Shown: positions 50,610 to 62,107 of the stretch, one piece after another
Layout of the letters: every line of letters starts with the position of its first letter
Numbering within the stretch: position 1 is the stretch's first letter
The notes under the pieces: generated by a model
Told to the model about the DNA's origin: nothing
Databases searched by the model: none
The model's input: only the letters and a program-made list of their open reading frames with translations
Program-made: the position numbers and the translations under genes
Assembly (NCBI RefSeq): GCF_001913705.1
Contig: NZ_MKQD01000034.1
Coordinates: 1 to 64,000 of the forward strand
Length of the DNA: 64,000 nucleotides
Direction of reading: 5' to 3'
Source: Thalassotalea sp. PP2-459
GTDB lineage: Bacteria > Pseudomonadota > Gammaproteobacteria > Enterobacterales > Alteromonadaceae

Positions 50610-52838
50610 TTAAAAGCGATATTGCAAGGTTGCCCCAAACTGTCTGGCTTCACCTTTAAGTTCAGTCACCGCACCCAATGCCGCTATAGAGTCAAAGCGT
50701 AACTCGGCAAATTCCGTTTTGGTCAGGTTTTTTCCCCATAACGTCAATGAAAAATCAGGATGAAAGGCATAATGTATACTGCCATTAAATACTGTATAGC
50801 CGTTCTGTTTTGTGTAGGGGTTCTCGTTTTGATCAAAATAAAATTCAGATTGATAATCAAACCCTAATTGCATGGTTAGTGGGTTGGTAAAAAATTGAAA
50901 CTCAGTTAATAGATAACCTGATACATTCCACTTCGAAGAGAATGGTAGACGGTTATCGTTAACAAATAGATTTTCTTGTTGAAATTTACCTATCGATGCT
51001 TCAGGTAAATAACCAATATTTAACACAAATTCCAGTTGGTTAGTGGGTGCATAATAGAATTCGCTATCTAAACCGTAAATTTCTGAAGCCCCTGCGTTTT
51101 TTAACACGTGATAAGGGACAGCGCTATCTTGAATATTAATGAATACTTGCTGATCTTGATAGTCATAATAGAATGCGGCTAAATGCCAACGAGCATTATG
51201 ATCTAACCATTGCACTTTTGCACCAGCTTCATAAGCGTTTAGTGTTTCAGGTGCATATTCAGAATTCATCGCTTGCTCTGGAGAGGTGGAGTAACCCGCA
51301 TTGTAGCCACCGCTTTTATAACCACGGGTATAGCTGGCGAATAGATTTATATCATTCGCGAGTGCGTGGTTAATCGCCAGTTTACCTGAAAACTCGTTGT
51401 CGGATATGTTACCTGCTAAATCCCATAATTTAGGTACATTACCATGCACAGTATTAAGGTCAGCCTTTGCCTTGTAATCAGTTTCTTCCTTCGTAAAGCG
51501 AATACCGGTGATTAGTGTAGTGTCTTTTGTTAACGTATAGTCAAGTTGACTATAGAGTGCAGTCGAGGCATTTTCTAATGAGTTGTCATAGAAGAAGGTT
51601 GCTGGTACATCAGCCAGTGAAGGTATGCTTCTAAAATCTCGAAATAAGTCAAAGCTATTGTTTTGTTCAATGGTTTCTTTTAAATAAAAAATACCTGTTT
51701 GCCAAAAATAATTTTGCTGTGTGATACTCAAGTTCACTTCTTGTGAATACAAGTTGTTATTGGTATCAAATGTACCCTCAATTAAGTTTCTTGCTCCATC
51801 AGAATCAAAAGAATGAAAACGTGTTAGTTTTCTCACTCCTGTGATTGACGTTAACTGGCTGTGCTCCGTTAGTTGCCAATCAAGGATTAAGGCGCTACCC
51901 CAGCTATCGGTATTATGTTTTCTATCGGCAGTATCTGCGCGAACATCCCAGAAATCATCCCCCCCCACTTGCTGGTCATAAGCATCAACGCAGTCATTAC
52001 TACCAACGATACTTGGTGTACATTGACCGCTGTTATCTTTTCGATAAATACCATTACTTGCAATAGGTTTTGGTTTACCCGTTGATCTTTCTTTATGCAG
52101 TTTTATAGTTGCAGTTAAATCATCAAATTGAGAGCGAACAATGAGCCTAACATTAGTTTGCTTTAAACCGCCATCAGGCTGTTCAGGCATTAAATTATTG
52201 GTAGAAAATTGATAGTCGTCGTGATCAAAGGCTATTCGAGCGGCCGTTGTATCGCTAAAAGGGAGATTGATCGCGCCATCAATAGACGTAGTTTGATATT
52301 CAGCTATGCCAGCATTTATATACCCACCAAATTGCTGCTCTGGCATCTTTGAACGCAATAAAATAGCACCGCCAGTAGTATTTCGGCCAAATAACGTGCC
52401 TTGAGGGCCCCTTAAAACTTCGACTTGCTCAAGATCAAAAATATTTGTTGCTAAATTATTGGCACTACCGCTGACAATACCATCACTATATACCGCAATG
52501 GGTGATATGGTTGATGTATTGTAATCAATCATACCGATGCCGCGAATGTTAAATGCCGGCGGTGTACCTTCGCCAGCATTGTTGGTGATTTTCATGTTTG
52601 GAGTGAATTTAGCAAGCTGCGAAGTATCTTTGATCTGTTGTCGTTGAAGAGCGTCTTCACTTACTACCGTAACCGCAACCGAAACATCTTGTAGTTTTTG
52701 CGCACGTTTTTGCGCATATACTTCTATTACTTCAACTTGTTGTAGGCTTTCTTTACTCATGACCGTCGTCGAGGAAATGATAAACAAAGAGATAAAACAA
52801 CAGCGTATATATCGACCAAATTGATGCGTATTGATCAT
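50610..52838 (-). CDS. TonB-dependent outer-membrane receptor
   Basis: 742 residues from the ATG at 52838 (GAGAAGG seven bases before it; a GTG opens the frame five codons up). Signal peptide (about 1-27, CCFISLFIISSTTVMS), TonB box region (VEVIEVYAQKRAQKLQD), plug domain (VTVVSEDALQRQQ to GGAILLRSK, with RGPQGTLFGRNTTGG) and a 22-strand barrel (FNGSIHYAFHPDFSLTLWGK near the end, last residue F). The plug and barrel type matches siderophore/catecholate-like and broad-specificity receptors. The substrate is unknown. It heads the cluster with the Trp-rich and HAD genes. Confidence 0.92.
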   Translation of the reverse strand: MINTHQFGRYIRCCFISLFIISSTTVMSKESLQQVEVIEVYAQKRAQKLQDVSVAVTVVSEDALQRQQIKDTSQLAKFTPNMKITNNAGEGTPPAFNIRGIGMIDYNTSTISPIAVYSDGIVSGSANNLATNIFDLEQVEVLRGPQGTLFGRNTTGGAILLRSKMPEQQFGGYINAGIAEYQTTSIDGAINLPFSDTTAARIAFDHDDYQFSTNNLMPEQPDGGLKQTNVRLIVRSQFDDLTATIKLHKERSTGKPKPIASNGIYRKDNSGQCTPSIVGSNDCVDAYDQQVGGDDFWDVRADTADRKHNTDSWGSALILDWQLTEHSQLTSITGVRKLTRFHSFDSDGARNLIEGTFDTNNNLYSQEVNLSITQQNYFWQTGIFYLKETIEQNNSFDLFRDFRSIPSLADVPATFFYDNSLENASTALYSQLDYTLTKDTTLITGIRFTKEETDYKAKADLNTVHGNVPKLWDLAGNISDNEFSGKLAINHALANDINLFASYTRGYKSGGYNAGYSTSPEQAMNSEYAPETLNAYEAGAKVQWLDHNARWHLAAFYYDYQDQQVFINIQDSAVPYHVLKNAGASEIYGLDSEFYYAPTNQLEFVLNIGYLPEASIGKFQQENLFVNDNRLPFSSKWNVSGYLLTEFQFFTNPLTMQLGFDYQSEFYFDQNENPYTKQNGYTVFNGSIHYAFHPDFSLTLWGKNLTKTEFAELRFDSIAALGAVTELKGEARQFGATLQYRF

Positions 52839-53244
52839 GTACAACCTTCTCACGAAACAGGCTCCGCCTAATTATAAATACCAAAAAACAGTTGTAAAAA
52901 CCAAGTGTGAATGGTCAACAACCCCTAGCTTATTAAGTTATAGCTTGTGTTTACAGAAATTGCTCATAAGTTTGATTTTTGTGCAATTTTCACGCTGAAT
53001 AAACAGCTTTATTTATTGCTGCTATTTTACAGTGAAGCATAGCACGGCTTCGTTTAACGCGGAATATGAAGGGGTCTATATTCGTTTAGTTATATGTATT
53101 TTTTTTTGATGAATGAATAAAGCTTGTTACATCACCTATGTTGAAGAATCTATCAATGTAATTGCGATTATCTTGTACTATCATTGAATTTTTATGGCTA
53201 AACGCTTATAACTATAGGGGAATGAATAAGGATGTACAGCTCTC
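52839..53244. other. Gene-free divergent promoter region
   Basis: The 406 bases between the divergent TonB receptor and giant kinase genes hold only AT-rich DNA; a TTTATAAT-like -10 element for the receptor may lie at about 52870-52880. No operator palindrome or consensus promoter stands out. Confidence 0.35.
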
Positions 53245-56200
53245 ATGATTGCGCTTCAAGGCTATGAAATACAACGCCACTTTTTTAGCATTTCAAACGC
53301 CATAAAAGTGTATTTAGCCAAAGATAATAAACAACAATTAGTGCTAATAAAGCAGTTTATCAAAGATGACAGAAGCCGTTCTACATCACAGTTTTTCGAG
53401 CGCGCGAAACTGGCAAATAAGCTCAATATATCGCAAGTAATTCCCCATCAACAGCAACAACAAGATCAACAAGCCTGTTATTGCGTATACCCATATCAAA
53501 AAAATTGGCTAACATTACAACAATTATGTGATGAGACAGAGCTCAGTACTGAACAGAAACTAACTATATCGACAAATCTTACCCGGTTAGTTCAACGCAT
53601 TCATGATAAAAAAATATTTCTCAACGGTTTATCTCCCTATAGTATTCTCATTGATAACACTACTTTTGAATGCTTTCTTATTGATTTAAGTTTCGCTAGT
53701 TCAGTTGCGGTTTTACATAAAAAATCTAAACGCATCATGTTTGATAAACAGCGTTTAAAAACACTAGCACCAGAGTCTACAGGAAGAATTAATTGGCCGG
53801 TTCAGCGCTTTGCCGATTTATATTCTTTAGGCGCGTGTTTGTTTAAACTTTTTAGTGGTCGATTTCCTTTTAATATTGAAGACGACATGGAAATGATCCA
53901 TGCACATATTGCCAAATCGACCCCTAAAGCTTGCCGAATAGATAAAACGGTGCCAAAAACGGTATCGTCGATTATCGATAAATTGCTACGTAAAAACCCT
54001 GAATCGCGGTACCGCTCAGCAGAAGGACTGCTACACGACTTGCAACGTTGTTTATTACTATGGCAAGAACATCAGAGCATTTCTACTTTCAAACTGGCCC
54101 AAAAAGATAGTAACAATCAGTTGCACTTTTCTCGTACGTTGTTTGGTCGAGAGCAAGAATTAAACATTCTATTAAACGGCTATCAAACCGCTAAAGAACA
54201 AGGCCAGTGTCAATTAAGTGTGATTAGCGGTTATGCTGGCGTAGGTAAATCTCGATTAATTAAAGAAATACAACAAAGCATCGTGACTGATGAAAATTAC
54301 TTCGCTTTAGGAAAGTTTGAACAATATCAAAATAGCACAGCATATTTTGCCCTTGTAATGGCCTTAAAAGATTGGGTAGATCAATTATTATGCGAAAGTA
54401 ATGAGTCACTTGCCAAATGGCGTATTACGTTAGAAAGTGCGTTAGCGGGTAACGGGCAATTATTGGTAGATTTGATCCCTGAATTAGCCTTGATTATTGG
54501 TCCTCAGCCGGTGGTGCCATCAATGGCACCCAGTGAAGAAAAAACACGCTTTAATAATGTGTTTATTGCTTTCTTAAAAGCCTTAGGCGCGACCAGTAAA
54601 ACGGTCGTGATTTTTCTTGATGATGTGCAGTGGGCAGATCACGCAACCATAAAACTATTAGAACATATTGTAGAGCACCCTGATCTTGGTCACTTATATT
54701 TTATTATTTCATATAGGGACAATGAAATTGTTAAAGAGCATCCATTAAACGCGCTACTTAATTCCATTGATGTTGCACCATCATTTCATAGTCATCAACA
54801 ATTGCAGCCGTTGACCGTAGAGGCGGTAAAAGATTTTTTAAAAGCATCACTTGGTGGTAATAACAAAATGTTGAGTGGTTTAGCAGATACCTTGATAGAT
54901 AAAACACAAGGTAACCCATTTTTTATTAAAGAATTCATTAAGTCGCTGGTAGATAAAGGTTTTTTATATCAACATGAACATGGTGAATGGCAATGTAGTG
55001 TAGAAGACATCGAACGTATTAGTGTAACAGATAACGTTGTAGACTTAATGGCTAACCGTATTCGCCGTTTAAATGACCAACAACAAGACGTGTTACATAT
55101 CGCCGCTTATATAGGTGTGAATACTCACTTGCCTGTATTGAGTTATGTGCTTAATTGCAGTCAAGACGATTTAACTGATGCCATTACCGTCTTGGTTGAA
55201 GAAGGGTTTTTGTATGCCTTTGAAAGTAGTGTAGAAAACTCACAAATAGATACACTGCGCTTTATTCACGATAAAGTGCAGCAGGCGGCCTATCAGCTTA
55301 ATCGGCCACTCAGTAAAACCAATATTCATTTTCGCATCGCACAGTACTACTTGCTGCACCAACCGACGACTATTTTTAAATATATTGAACATTTGAATGC
55401 AGCGTCGAGCATATTTATTGAGCGCGGTGATTTTTTGTTGTTGGCAGACGGTAACTTATCTGCAGCTAAAAAAGGCTTAGAAAGCAATGCCAGTGCAGAT
55501 GCAATGTATTATCTTGAGCAAGCAGAGCAGTATCTACCTAAAGATCATTGGCAAAGTTATTATCAACAAAGTGTAGATATTACTCTTGCAATGGCAAAAG
55601 CCTGTTATCTAAATTTAGACTTTGAACAAGGCAACCAGCGTTTCGATAAAGCAGTATCTTGTATCAAAGGTGATATCGAATTTGGCTATTTAGCGCGAAC
55701 TCAAGTATTAGCATTAATAGCACAAAACGAGATGCTTCAAGCGTATGAGCTTGGTGTAAAAACACTTGAAAAATTAAAGGTAAACCTTATTAGTGCAGAA
55801 AACATAGCAGAAAACTATATCGCACTTGATAACAAAAAAAGGCCTGATGAAATCGCCGCGTTAATTGACTTACCGGTAATGACCGAACCTCGATACTTAA
55901 TGGCAATAGAAATATTAAACGCCATTCAAACGCCGGCATATTTACTTAATCCTATCGATTATATGCGAGTCGCGTATGCCAGCTTGTCATTATGTTTACA
56001 CGAAGGTTTAAGCCCTGGCAGCAATAAAGTATTTGTCACGCACGGTTTGTTACTCTGTGGTGCGTTTTCACAATTCACACGAGGAAAAGCATATGCTGAT
56101 TTAGCATCTCGATGCATTGAAAAATACCCATCTGCGCATCTGTATATTGAAGTTGAATTTGCTAAGCATGTGTCGATAGAGCATTGGAATGCTCCGCTAG

Positions 56201-59200
56201 CGTCCTCTTTAAAGCCACTTGAAGATAACTTTTACCGAGGTATTGAAGTGGGAAACATTGAATATGCTTTCCACTCTGCATTATTTTATTGTAAGCATTT
56301 ACTGTTCTCGGGAACGCCACTACCCGTGGTTAAATCGAAATATAAGGTGATTTTACCAACCGTAATAGAAAAAAAACAAACGTATCATTTAACCTTTATT
56401 CAATTATGGCACCAATTTATCCTGAATATCAGTGAACCAACGATAAATCCAATAGCGCTTCATGGTTCCGCTTTCGACGAGCATAAAGAGTTGCCCATAT
56501 TGCTTGAAACCAACAACGTAACCATTCAATTTAGTTACCATTTGGTGAAAATGAAGTTAGCGTTTTTATTTGGTGATCAAACGCACGCTTTTTCACACTT
56601 TGAACAAGCCGAGCCGTTAATGAATACGGCATTATCTTTATATAATTATACTGAGTTTTCGTTTTACGCAGCATTAGTGTTAATCGAACGATTAAGGTGT
56701 GCAAATGCAGACGATTCGGTGTTGTTTGATAAGGTTAATCACTTCCATGAACAACTGAGTTTGTGGTCAGAAAACGCCGCTGAAAATCACCACCATAAAG
56801 TGAAACTTGTCGCAGCAGAACTCGCAGCACTCGGCGAGCAAAACAATGCATGGCATTTATATCAACAAGCGATTGATTTGTCTTCTAATAGCGGTTTTAT
56901 TGAGCATCAAGCATTGTCGCAAGAGCTTGCCGGCCATTATTGGCGCCGCCAAGAAAAAGCATCTATGGCGAAAGACTATTTTCAACAAGCTTATCAAAGC
57001 TATGTAGACTGGGGAGCCAATACTAAAGCGAAGACGTTAGCGGATAACTATTTAACAACCAATGATAATCATATCCGTCAAAGTACTTTACCGCAGCAGC
57101 CAAACAGCCTTGCGTCAAACAATGAATTAGATTTCGCTTCGGTATTAAAAGCTTCAGAAACGTTAAGTGGTGAAATAGATTTACATGCTTTTTTACATCG
57201 CATGATGGTGATTATTATGGAAAATGCCGGCGCTCAAAAAGGCAGTTTACTGTTGATCACTGAAGGCATGCTTAATACCGAAATTTCGGTGTCTATAGAT
57301 GGTAGTACACAAGAAAATGTTCAGTTGCCGCTAAGCTTAATTAACTATGTATCTCGTACCTTAAAGCCGCAAATTATTTCTGCTGATCATCCTCAATTTT
57401 CTCATGATATTTATTTTAAACACCATCATGCAAAATCGATTTTATGTGCTCCCATCATCGTTAAAGGCGAGCTTAAAGGTGTCTTGTATTTAGAGCATCT
57501 AGCGGTTGAAAATGTGTTTAGTATAGATCGCATAAACGTGCTGCAAATGTTAGCTAATCAAACGGCAATTTCTTTTGATAATGCAACGTTGTATCAACAG
57601 GTTGTGTCATACAATCGGAACTTAGAACAACAAATTCATGAACGAACAAAAGAACTTGCAGCGGAAAAAATAAAGGCGGAACAAGCGAACCAAGCAAAAT
57701 CAGACTTCTTGGCAAACATGAGTCATGAAATAAGAACACCGATGAATGCGGTTATCGGGTTAAGTCAGTTAGCACTACGTACCGACCTGAGCTCCGTGCA
57801 ACATGACTACTTAACTAAAATTCAAGATTCTTCTCGTTCACTACTCGGCTTAATTAACGATATTTTAGATTTTTCTAAAATAGAAGCGCAGAAACTTACC
57901 TTAGAGCAGGTGTCTTTTTCATTACACGACATTCTGCAAAGAGTCGTCAACGTATGTACATTTAAAGTACATGAAAAAGGGTTAGAGCTAGTTGTTGATA
58001 TTGCCCATGATGTGCCTAAAACGTTGGTCGGTGATCCATTACGGTTACAGCAAATCATTGTAAATTTGGCTAATAATGCGGTTAAGTTTACTGAACAAGG
58101 AATAATCCATATTAATGTTAAGCACCTACACAGTGATGAGATAACTAGCCAGTTAGCTTTTGCTGTGCATGATACAGGTATTGGCATGTCAGCACAGCAG
58201 CAAGAAACGCTGTTTCAATCGTTTTCACAAGCTGATAGCTCTGTAACCCGAAAATATGGCGGAACAGGGTTAGGGTTAGCGATTAGTAAACAATTAACCG
58301 AGCTTATGGGAGGAGAAATTTGGCTTGAAAGCACTGAAGGCGAAGGTTCTACCTTTTATTTCACCTCAACCTTTGAGCGTGCTGAACCAGATATGATAGA
58401 AACCGTAGCGATTGATAAACAATATTTGTCATCGTTAAAGGTGCTTGTGGCTGACGATATTGACATAGCGCGCAATGTCGTACTAGACGCTTTACTACAA
58501 GCTGATATTAAAGCAACAGGTGTATCTGATGGAAAAGCAGCATTAGATGCAGTACTCGCAGCCGACCGTAACAAAGAGCCATTTGATTTAGTTTTCATGG
58601 ATTGGAAAATGCCTGAAATGGATGGTATTGCCGCAGCAACACAAATTCATCAACATACCCGTGGGTCATTACCTCATATTTTAATGATGTCAGCGTATGA
58701 TAAAGACGAGGCGAAAAAGCTCGCGGAGCAACACGTTTTCGATAAGTTTCTTGAAAAGCCTGTGACCGCCTCGTTACTCATTGATGCTGTGCTAGAAACC
58801 TTAAGTAAAGAAAGCGATCGCATGACAACGGTCAATGAAGAAGAAGTGACTATTGATATTCCTGATTTAAGCCGTTTTCATGTGTTATTAGTTGAAGATA
58901 ATATGATAAATCAACAGGTCGCTTTAGAGTTTTTATCGGATACGAAAATAAAAATCACCTGTGCAGAGAACGGCGTTATCGCGCTTGATTTACTTGCAAA
59001 ACAAGCATTTGATATTGTGCTAATGGATATTCAGATGCCAGAAATGGATGGCTTAACAGCAACATCTGAAATAAGAAATACGCTGAAAATTCATGATTTA
59101 CCCATAATAGCGATGACAGCACATGCAATGGAAGGCGATGTAGAAAAAAGCGTCATTGCTGGGATGAACCATCATCTGACTAAGCCCATTGAACCACAAA

Positions 59201-59928
59201 TACTCTACGATACTCTATGTAAGTACTTGCTAACTAATAGGTTGATTACTGAAACTGTTGCGATTAATGACAGTGAGGGTGAGCAACAAATGACGCAAGA
59301 AGCAATACAATTAAACACGTTAAAAAATCATACTTTGTTAAAGGTTGAGCATGCTTTAGATAAGGTACAAGGAAAACAAACGTTGTACTTACAATTAGTG
59401 CATGATTTTTGGCATAAGTACCAAACATTATCTGATAGCTTAATGTCACTCTATCATGATAATGCTAGCGAAGAACTCTATCGTGCTGCGCATTCGCTCA
59501 AATCAACTGCGCAATATATTGGTGCTTTTGATTTATCAAAGTCTGCATTATCACTCGAAAGCGAAGTGAAACAGCAAGGCAGCTATATTGAATTAACCTT
59601 AAACGAAGTCACCACTCAATTAGACTTTCTTATTGCTCAATTAAATAGAATATACCAACATAAAGAAGAAACATTAGGTGAAGAGCAACTCGATATTGCT
59701 CAAGCTCAAATACTCATCTCTTCTTTAAAGCGTTTAGTAAGTGCTGCTGATATAATGGCTGAAGATGTTTCGAAGGAGTTGCTGATGCTGGCAAGCCATA
59801 CAACGGTGTATCAAGACGTAAAAACGTTTCATCAGTTAATTGCTGATTTTGAGTTTGAGCAAGCTTTATCATTAATAGACGACTTTGAAGTTTCGCTGAC
59901 CCCTCAGACAGGTATTGAACATGACTGA
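53245..59928 (+). CDS. Giant hybrid kinase: pseudokinase, AAA ATPase, GAF, histidine kinase, two receivers, Hpt
   Basis: 2227 residues, cytoplasmic. Order: a Ser/Thr-kinase-like domain (about 1-275); an AAA+-type ATPase with Walker A GYAGVGKS (329-336) and Walker [13 protein letters not shown]; a long helical TPR-like region (about 700-1280); GAF domain (about 1300-1440); HisKA with H1494 in [12 protein letters not shown]; HATPase_c; receiver 1 (D1786, [13 protein letters not shown]); receiver 2 (D1928, [11 protein letters not shown]); C-terminal Hpt with H2083 in [13 protein letters not shown]. The kinase domain keeps K36 and D147 but the HRD loop reads LNG (catalytic D to G128) and the metal-binding Asn is S133, so kinase activity is probably lost. 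The next gene overlaps by eight bases. Confidence 0.92.
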   Translation: MIALQGYEIQRHFFSISNAIKVYLAKDNKQQLVLIKQFIKDDRSRSTSQFFERAKLANKLNISQVIPHQQQQQDQQACYCVYPYQKNWLTLQQLCDETELSTEQKLTISTNLTRLVQRIHDKKIFLNGLSPYSILIDNTTFECFLIDLSFASSVAVLHKKSKRIMFDKQRLKTLAPESTGRINWPVQRFADLYSLGACLFKLFSGRFPFNIEDDMEMIHAHIAKSTPKACRIDKTVPKTVSSIIDKLLRKNPESRYRSAEGLLHDLQRCLLLWQEHQSISTFKLAQKDSNNQLHFSRTLFGREQELNILLNGYQTAKEQGQCQLSVISGYAGVGKSRLIKEIQQSIVTDENYFALGKFEQYQNSTAYFALVMALKDWVDQLLCESNESLAKWRITLESALAGNGQLLVDLIPELALIIGPQPVVPSMAPSEEKTRFNNVFIAFLKALGATSKTVVIFLDDVQWADHATIKLLEHIVEHPDLGHLYFIISYRDNEIVKEHPLNALLNSIDVAPSFHSHQQLQPLTVEAVKDFLKASLGGNNKMLSGLADTLIDKTQGNPFFIKEFIKSLVDKGFLYQHEHGEWQCSVEDIERISVTDNVVDLMANRIRRLNDQQQDVLHIAAYIGVNTHLPVLSYVLNCSQDDLTDAITVLVEEGFLYAFESSVENSQIDTLRFIHDKVQQAAYQLNRPLSKTNIHFRIAQYYLLHQPTTIFKYIEHLNAASSIFIERGDFLLLADGNLSAAKKGLESNASADAMYYLEQAEQYLPKDHWQSYYQQSVDITLAMAKACYLNLDFEQGNQRFDKAVSCIKGDIEFGYLARTQVLALIAQNEMLQAYELGVKTLEKLKVNLISAENIAENYIALDNKKRPDEIAALIDLPVMTEPRYLMAIEILNAIQTPAYLLNPIDYMRVAYASLSLCLHEGLSPGSNKVFVTHGLLLCGAFSQFTRGKAYADLASRCIEKYPSAHLYIEVEFAKHVSIEHWNAPLASSLKPLEDNFYRGIEVGNIEYAFHSALFYCKHLLFSGTPLPVVKSKYKVILPTVIEKKQTYHLTFIQLWHQFILNISEPTINPIALHGSAFDEHKELPILLETNNVTIQFSYHLVKMKLAFLFGDQTHAFSHFEQAEPLMNTALSLYNYTEFSFYAALVLIERLRCANADDSVLFDKVNHFHEQLSLWSENAAENHHHKVKLVAAELAALGEQNNAWHLYQQAIDLSSNSGFIEHQALSQELAGHYWRRQEKASMAKDYFQQAYQSYVDWGANTKAKTLADNYLTTNDNHIRQSTLPQQPNSLASNNELDFASVLKASETLSGEIDLHAFLHRMMVIIMENAGAQKGSLLLITEGMLNTEISVSIDGSTQENVQLPLSLINYVSRTLKPQIISADHPQFSHDIYFKHHHAKSILCAPIIVKGELKGVLYLEHLAVENVFSIDRINVLQMLANQTAISFDNATLYQQVVSYNRNLEQQIHERTKELAAEKIKAEQANQAKSDFLANMSHEIRTPMNAVIGLSQLALRTDLSSVQHDYLTKIQDSSRSLLGLINDILDFSKIEAQKLTLEQVSFSLHDILQRVVNVCTFKVHEKGLELVVDIAHDVPKTLVGDPLRLQQIIVNLANNAVKFTEQGIIHINVKHLHSDEITSQLAFAVHDTGIGMSAQQQETLFQSFSQADSSVTRKYGGTGLGLAISKQLTELMGGEIWLESTEGEGSTFYFTSTFERAEPDMIETVAIDKQYLSSLKVLVADDIDIARNVVLDALLQADIKATGVSDGKAALDAVLAADRNKEPFDLVFMDWKMPEMDGIAAATQIHQHTRGSLPHILMMSAYDKDEAKKLAEQHVFDKFLEKPVTASLLIDAVLETLSKESDRMTTVNEEEVTIDIPDLSRFHVLLVEDNMINQQVALEFLSDTKIKITCAENGVIALDLLAKQAFDIVLMDIQMPEMDGLTATSEIRNTLKIHDLPIIAMTAHAMEGDVEKSVIAGMNHHLTKPIEPQILYDTLCKYLLTNRLITETVAINDSEGEQQMTQEAIQLNTLKNHTLLKVEHALDKVQGKQTLYLQLVHDFWHKYQTLSDSLMSLYHDNASEELYRAAHSLKSTAQYIGAFDLSKSALSLESEVKQQGSYIELTLNEVTTQLDFLIAQLNRIYQHKEETLGEEQLDIAQAQILISSLKRLVSAADIMAEDVSKELLMLASHTTVYQDVKTFHQLIADFEFEQALSLIDDFEVSLTPQTGIEHD

Positions 59929-60865
59929 CCAGTACCTTGATACAAATCGGCGTGCAACGGATAAGCAATTTACCCTACTTTGTATTGACGATGAAAGTGC
60001 TAACTTAAAAATATTAGCGTCTATTTTCAAAGATACTTATAAAGTCGTGGCGTGCAAACAACCAACTCAGGCATTAGCCATCGCGTTAGATGTGCTACCC
60101 GATTTAATATTACTTGATGTGGTCATGCCAGATATTAATGGCTTTGAATTATACGAGCAATTCAAGGAACAACCTGAAGTTAAACATATCCCTATTATTT
60201 TTATTACGGGCTTACAAAGTGCAGAAGATGAAGAAAAAGGCTTAGTGCTTGGCGCGTGTGATTACATACAAAAGCCTTTTAATTACGGAATTGTTAGGGT
60301 GCGTGTTAACACGCATATGGAAATTATTCGTCAGCGCAAGCTATTAGAGTCCTTCGCGCATATTGATAGTTTAACTGAACTGCCCAATCGGCGGAAATGG
60401 CAAGATGACAGTGCTAATCAGTGGGAATTTGCTAAGGCGAACAACAAACGATTGGTATTAGGGATTGTTGATATAGACTTTTTCAAAAAATATAATGACT
60501 CCTACGGGCACCAACAAGGTGATATTGTGTTGAGAAAAGTTGCCAATGCTATTCGGCGAGTGTTGTTTGAACATGACGGTGCGATTTATCGTTGTGGCGG
60601 CGAAGAATTTTATTTTTATTTTCCTTCTGAAAAGCGCACTAATATTGAAGAAATATTGGCCCAATGCTTAGAAGCTGTTAGCAGCCTAGAAATTCAACAT
60701 CAATCCTCTTTAGCATCATCAATATTAACCGCCAGTTTAGGCGCCGTGGAAGTACAGCCAAAAGATGAGCATTCAGTTGATAGCATGCTTGGAATTGCCG
60801 ATGAAAAACTTTATCGAGTTAAAAATACCACGCGAAATGCGGTACACTTTTCGCAAATACCATAG
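59921..60865 (+). CDS. Response-regulator diguanylate cyclase
   Basis: 314 residues starting at the ATG at 59921, overlapping the giant kinase stop by eight bases (ATGACTGA), so translation is coupled. Receiver domain (about 15-135; [11 protein letters not shown], phosphoacceptor in [18 protein letters not shown]) followed by a GGDEF domain (about 160-310) with GGEEF active site ([10 protein letters not shown]) and SLTELPNRR upstream. The inhibitory RxxD site is not present (HDGAIYR there). It should make c-di-GMP when phosphorylated, most likely by the neighbouring hybrid kinase via its Hpt. Confidence 0.93.
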   Translation: MTDQYLDTNRRATDKQFTLLCIDDESANLKILASIFKDTYKVVACKQPTQALAIALDVLPDLILLDVVMPDINGFELYEQFKEQPEVKHIPIIFITGLQSAEDEEKGLVLGACDYIQKPFNYGIVRVRVNTHMEIIRQRKLLESFAHIDSLTELPNRRKWQDDSANQWEFAKANNKRLVLGIVDIDFFKKYNDSYGHQQGDIVLRKVANAIRRVLFEHDGAIYRCGGEEFYFYFPSEKRTNIEEILAQCLEAVSSLEIQHQSSLASSILTASLGAVEVQPKDEHSVDSMLGIADEKLYRVKNTTRNAVHFSQIP

Positions 60866-60932
60866 GAATTATTGCCGACAGTCAGTGCTTTCAGGTATAG
60901 TTCGGCATTATCGTTATTGAGAAGAGAATTAA

Positions 60933-61562
60933 ATGGCTGCCAAAGGAAATTTATTCATCCTATCTGCGCCAAGTGGTGCTGGAAAATCTAGCTTGATTTC
61001 CGCATTGCTAAAGCAAGAAAGTACACGTCCAATGCAAGTATCTGTGTCTCATACCACAAGAACTCCTCGCCCGGGTGAAGTTGACGGTCAGCATTATCAC
61101 TTTGTTTCTGTTGAAGCATTTAAACATCAAATTACACAAAAGCATTTTTATGAATGGGCAGAAGTATTTGGTAATTATTATGGTACTTCGGCGCTCGCCA
61201 TTGACGATCAATTAGCGAAAGGAATCGATGTGTTTTTAGATATTGATTGGCAGGGCGCACAGCAAGTACGGATGAAAAAACCCGATGTTACCACCATTTT
61301 TATAAGCCCACCGTCAAAAAAAGAGTTAGAAAATCGATTACGTGGTAGAGGGCAAGACAGTGAAGAAATAATCGCGGAGCGAATGGCACAAGCACAATCA
61401 GAATGTTCGCATTATCAAGAGTTTGACTACATTATTGTCAACGATGACTTTACGCAGGCATTACAAGATTTAACCACGATTGTCACCAATCAACGCTTAA
61501 AACGTAGCCAACAAATCGAAAATTATAAACTTTTATTCACACAGCTATTGGCTAACGATTAA
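60933..61562 (+). CDS. gmk: Guanylate kinase
   Basis: 209 residues, phosphorylating GMP to GDP with ATP. P-loop [10 protein letters not shown] (residues 11-20), the GMP-site segment [20 protein letters not shown] and the lid [17 protein letters not shown] are all as expected. Standard length. AGAAGAGAA precedes the ATG. It heads the gmk-rpoZ-spoT block, 68 bases downstream of the diguanylate cyclase. Confidence 0.97.
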   Translation: MAAKGNLFILSAPSGAGKSSLISALLKQESTRPMQVSVSHTTRTPRPGEVDGQHYHFVSVEAFKHQITQKHFYEWAEVFGNYYGTSALAIDDQLAKGIDVFLDIDWQGAQQVRMKKPDVTTIFISPPSKKELENRLRGRGQDSEEIIAERMAQAQSECSHYQEFDYIIVNDDFTQALQDLTTIVTNQRLKRSQQIENYKLLFTQLLAND

Positions 61563-61618
61563 GCATTTAGTAAAATAGTCTGCTATTTTGTAAATTTATT
61601 GAATTCTGGAGTGACCAA

Positions 61619-61900
61619 ATGGCTCGCGTAACCGTAGAAGATGCCGTAGAACAAGTTGGTAACCGTTTTGACCTAGTACTTATTGCGACACGTCGTGCTC
61701 GTCAAATTGCTACTGGGGGTAAAGAACCTTTGGTTGAATTAGAAAATGACAAGCCAACCGTTTTAGCATTACGTGAAATTGAACAAGGCTTGATCACAAC
61801 AGATGTGATGGATCAACATGATCGTCATGAAGCTGTGCAACAGGAATCTGTTGAGTTAGCAGCAGTAGCAGCAATTGTTGGTGGCCAAAACCAACAATAA
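61619..61900 (+). CDS. rpoZ: RNA polymerase omega subunit
   Basis: 93 residues beginning [20 protein letters not shown], with [20 protein letters not shown] and [10 protein letters not shown], the conserved omega core that contacts beta-prime. Ribosome site TGGAG before the ATG. It stands between gmk (56 bases) and spoT. The tail ([11 protein letters not shown]) is longer than the core, as in other gammaproteobacteria. It is needed for ppGpp binding site 1 on RNA polymerase, a functional link to spoT beside it. Confidence 0.97.
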   Translation: MARVTVEDAVEQVGNRFDLVLIATRRARQIATGGKEPLVELENDKPTVLALREIEQGLITTDVMDQHDRHEAVQQESVELAAVAAIVGGQNQQ

Positions 61901-61918
61901 AACTGTTTGAAAAACGTT

Positions 61919-61958
61919 TAAAACGCGCAATTGTGCTTCCCATGATTGCGCGTTTTTC
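61919..61958 (+). terminator. Rho-independent terminator after rpoZ
   Basis: AAACGCGCAAT pairs with ATTGCGCGTTT over a 13-base loop, followed by TT, directly after rpoZ. It may attenuate transcription into spoT. Confidence 0.8.
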
Positions 61959-62107
61959 GTTTCTGTTCGTGGTAATTGCATTGGCAAGCGGGTTAAATCA
62001 ACGTATTCTAATGTTGAGATGATTAAACGTTTCGCTAGCCTACAATACAAACGATGATCAATCACAAAAACAACGTGTCTTCTAATCTGCATTGAAGGAA
62101 GTATTGA

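Noticed and set aside
53785-54020. Active Ser/Thr kinase
   Set aside because: The conserved C-lobe is present here, but the HRD aspartate and the metal-binding asparagine are replaced upstream.
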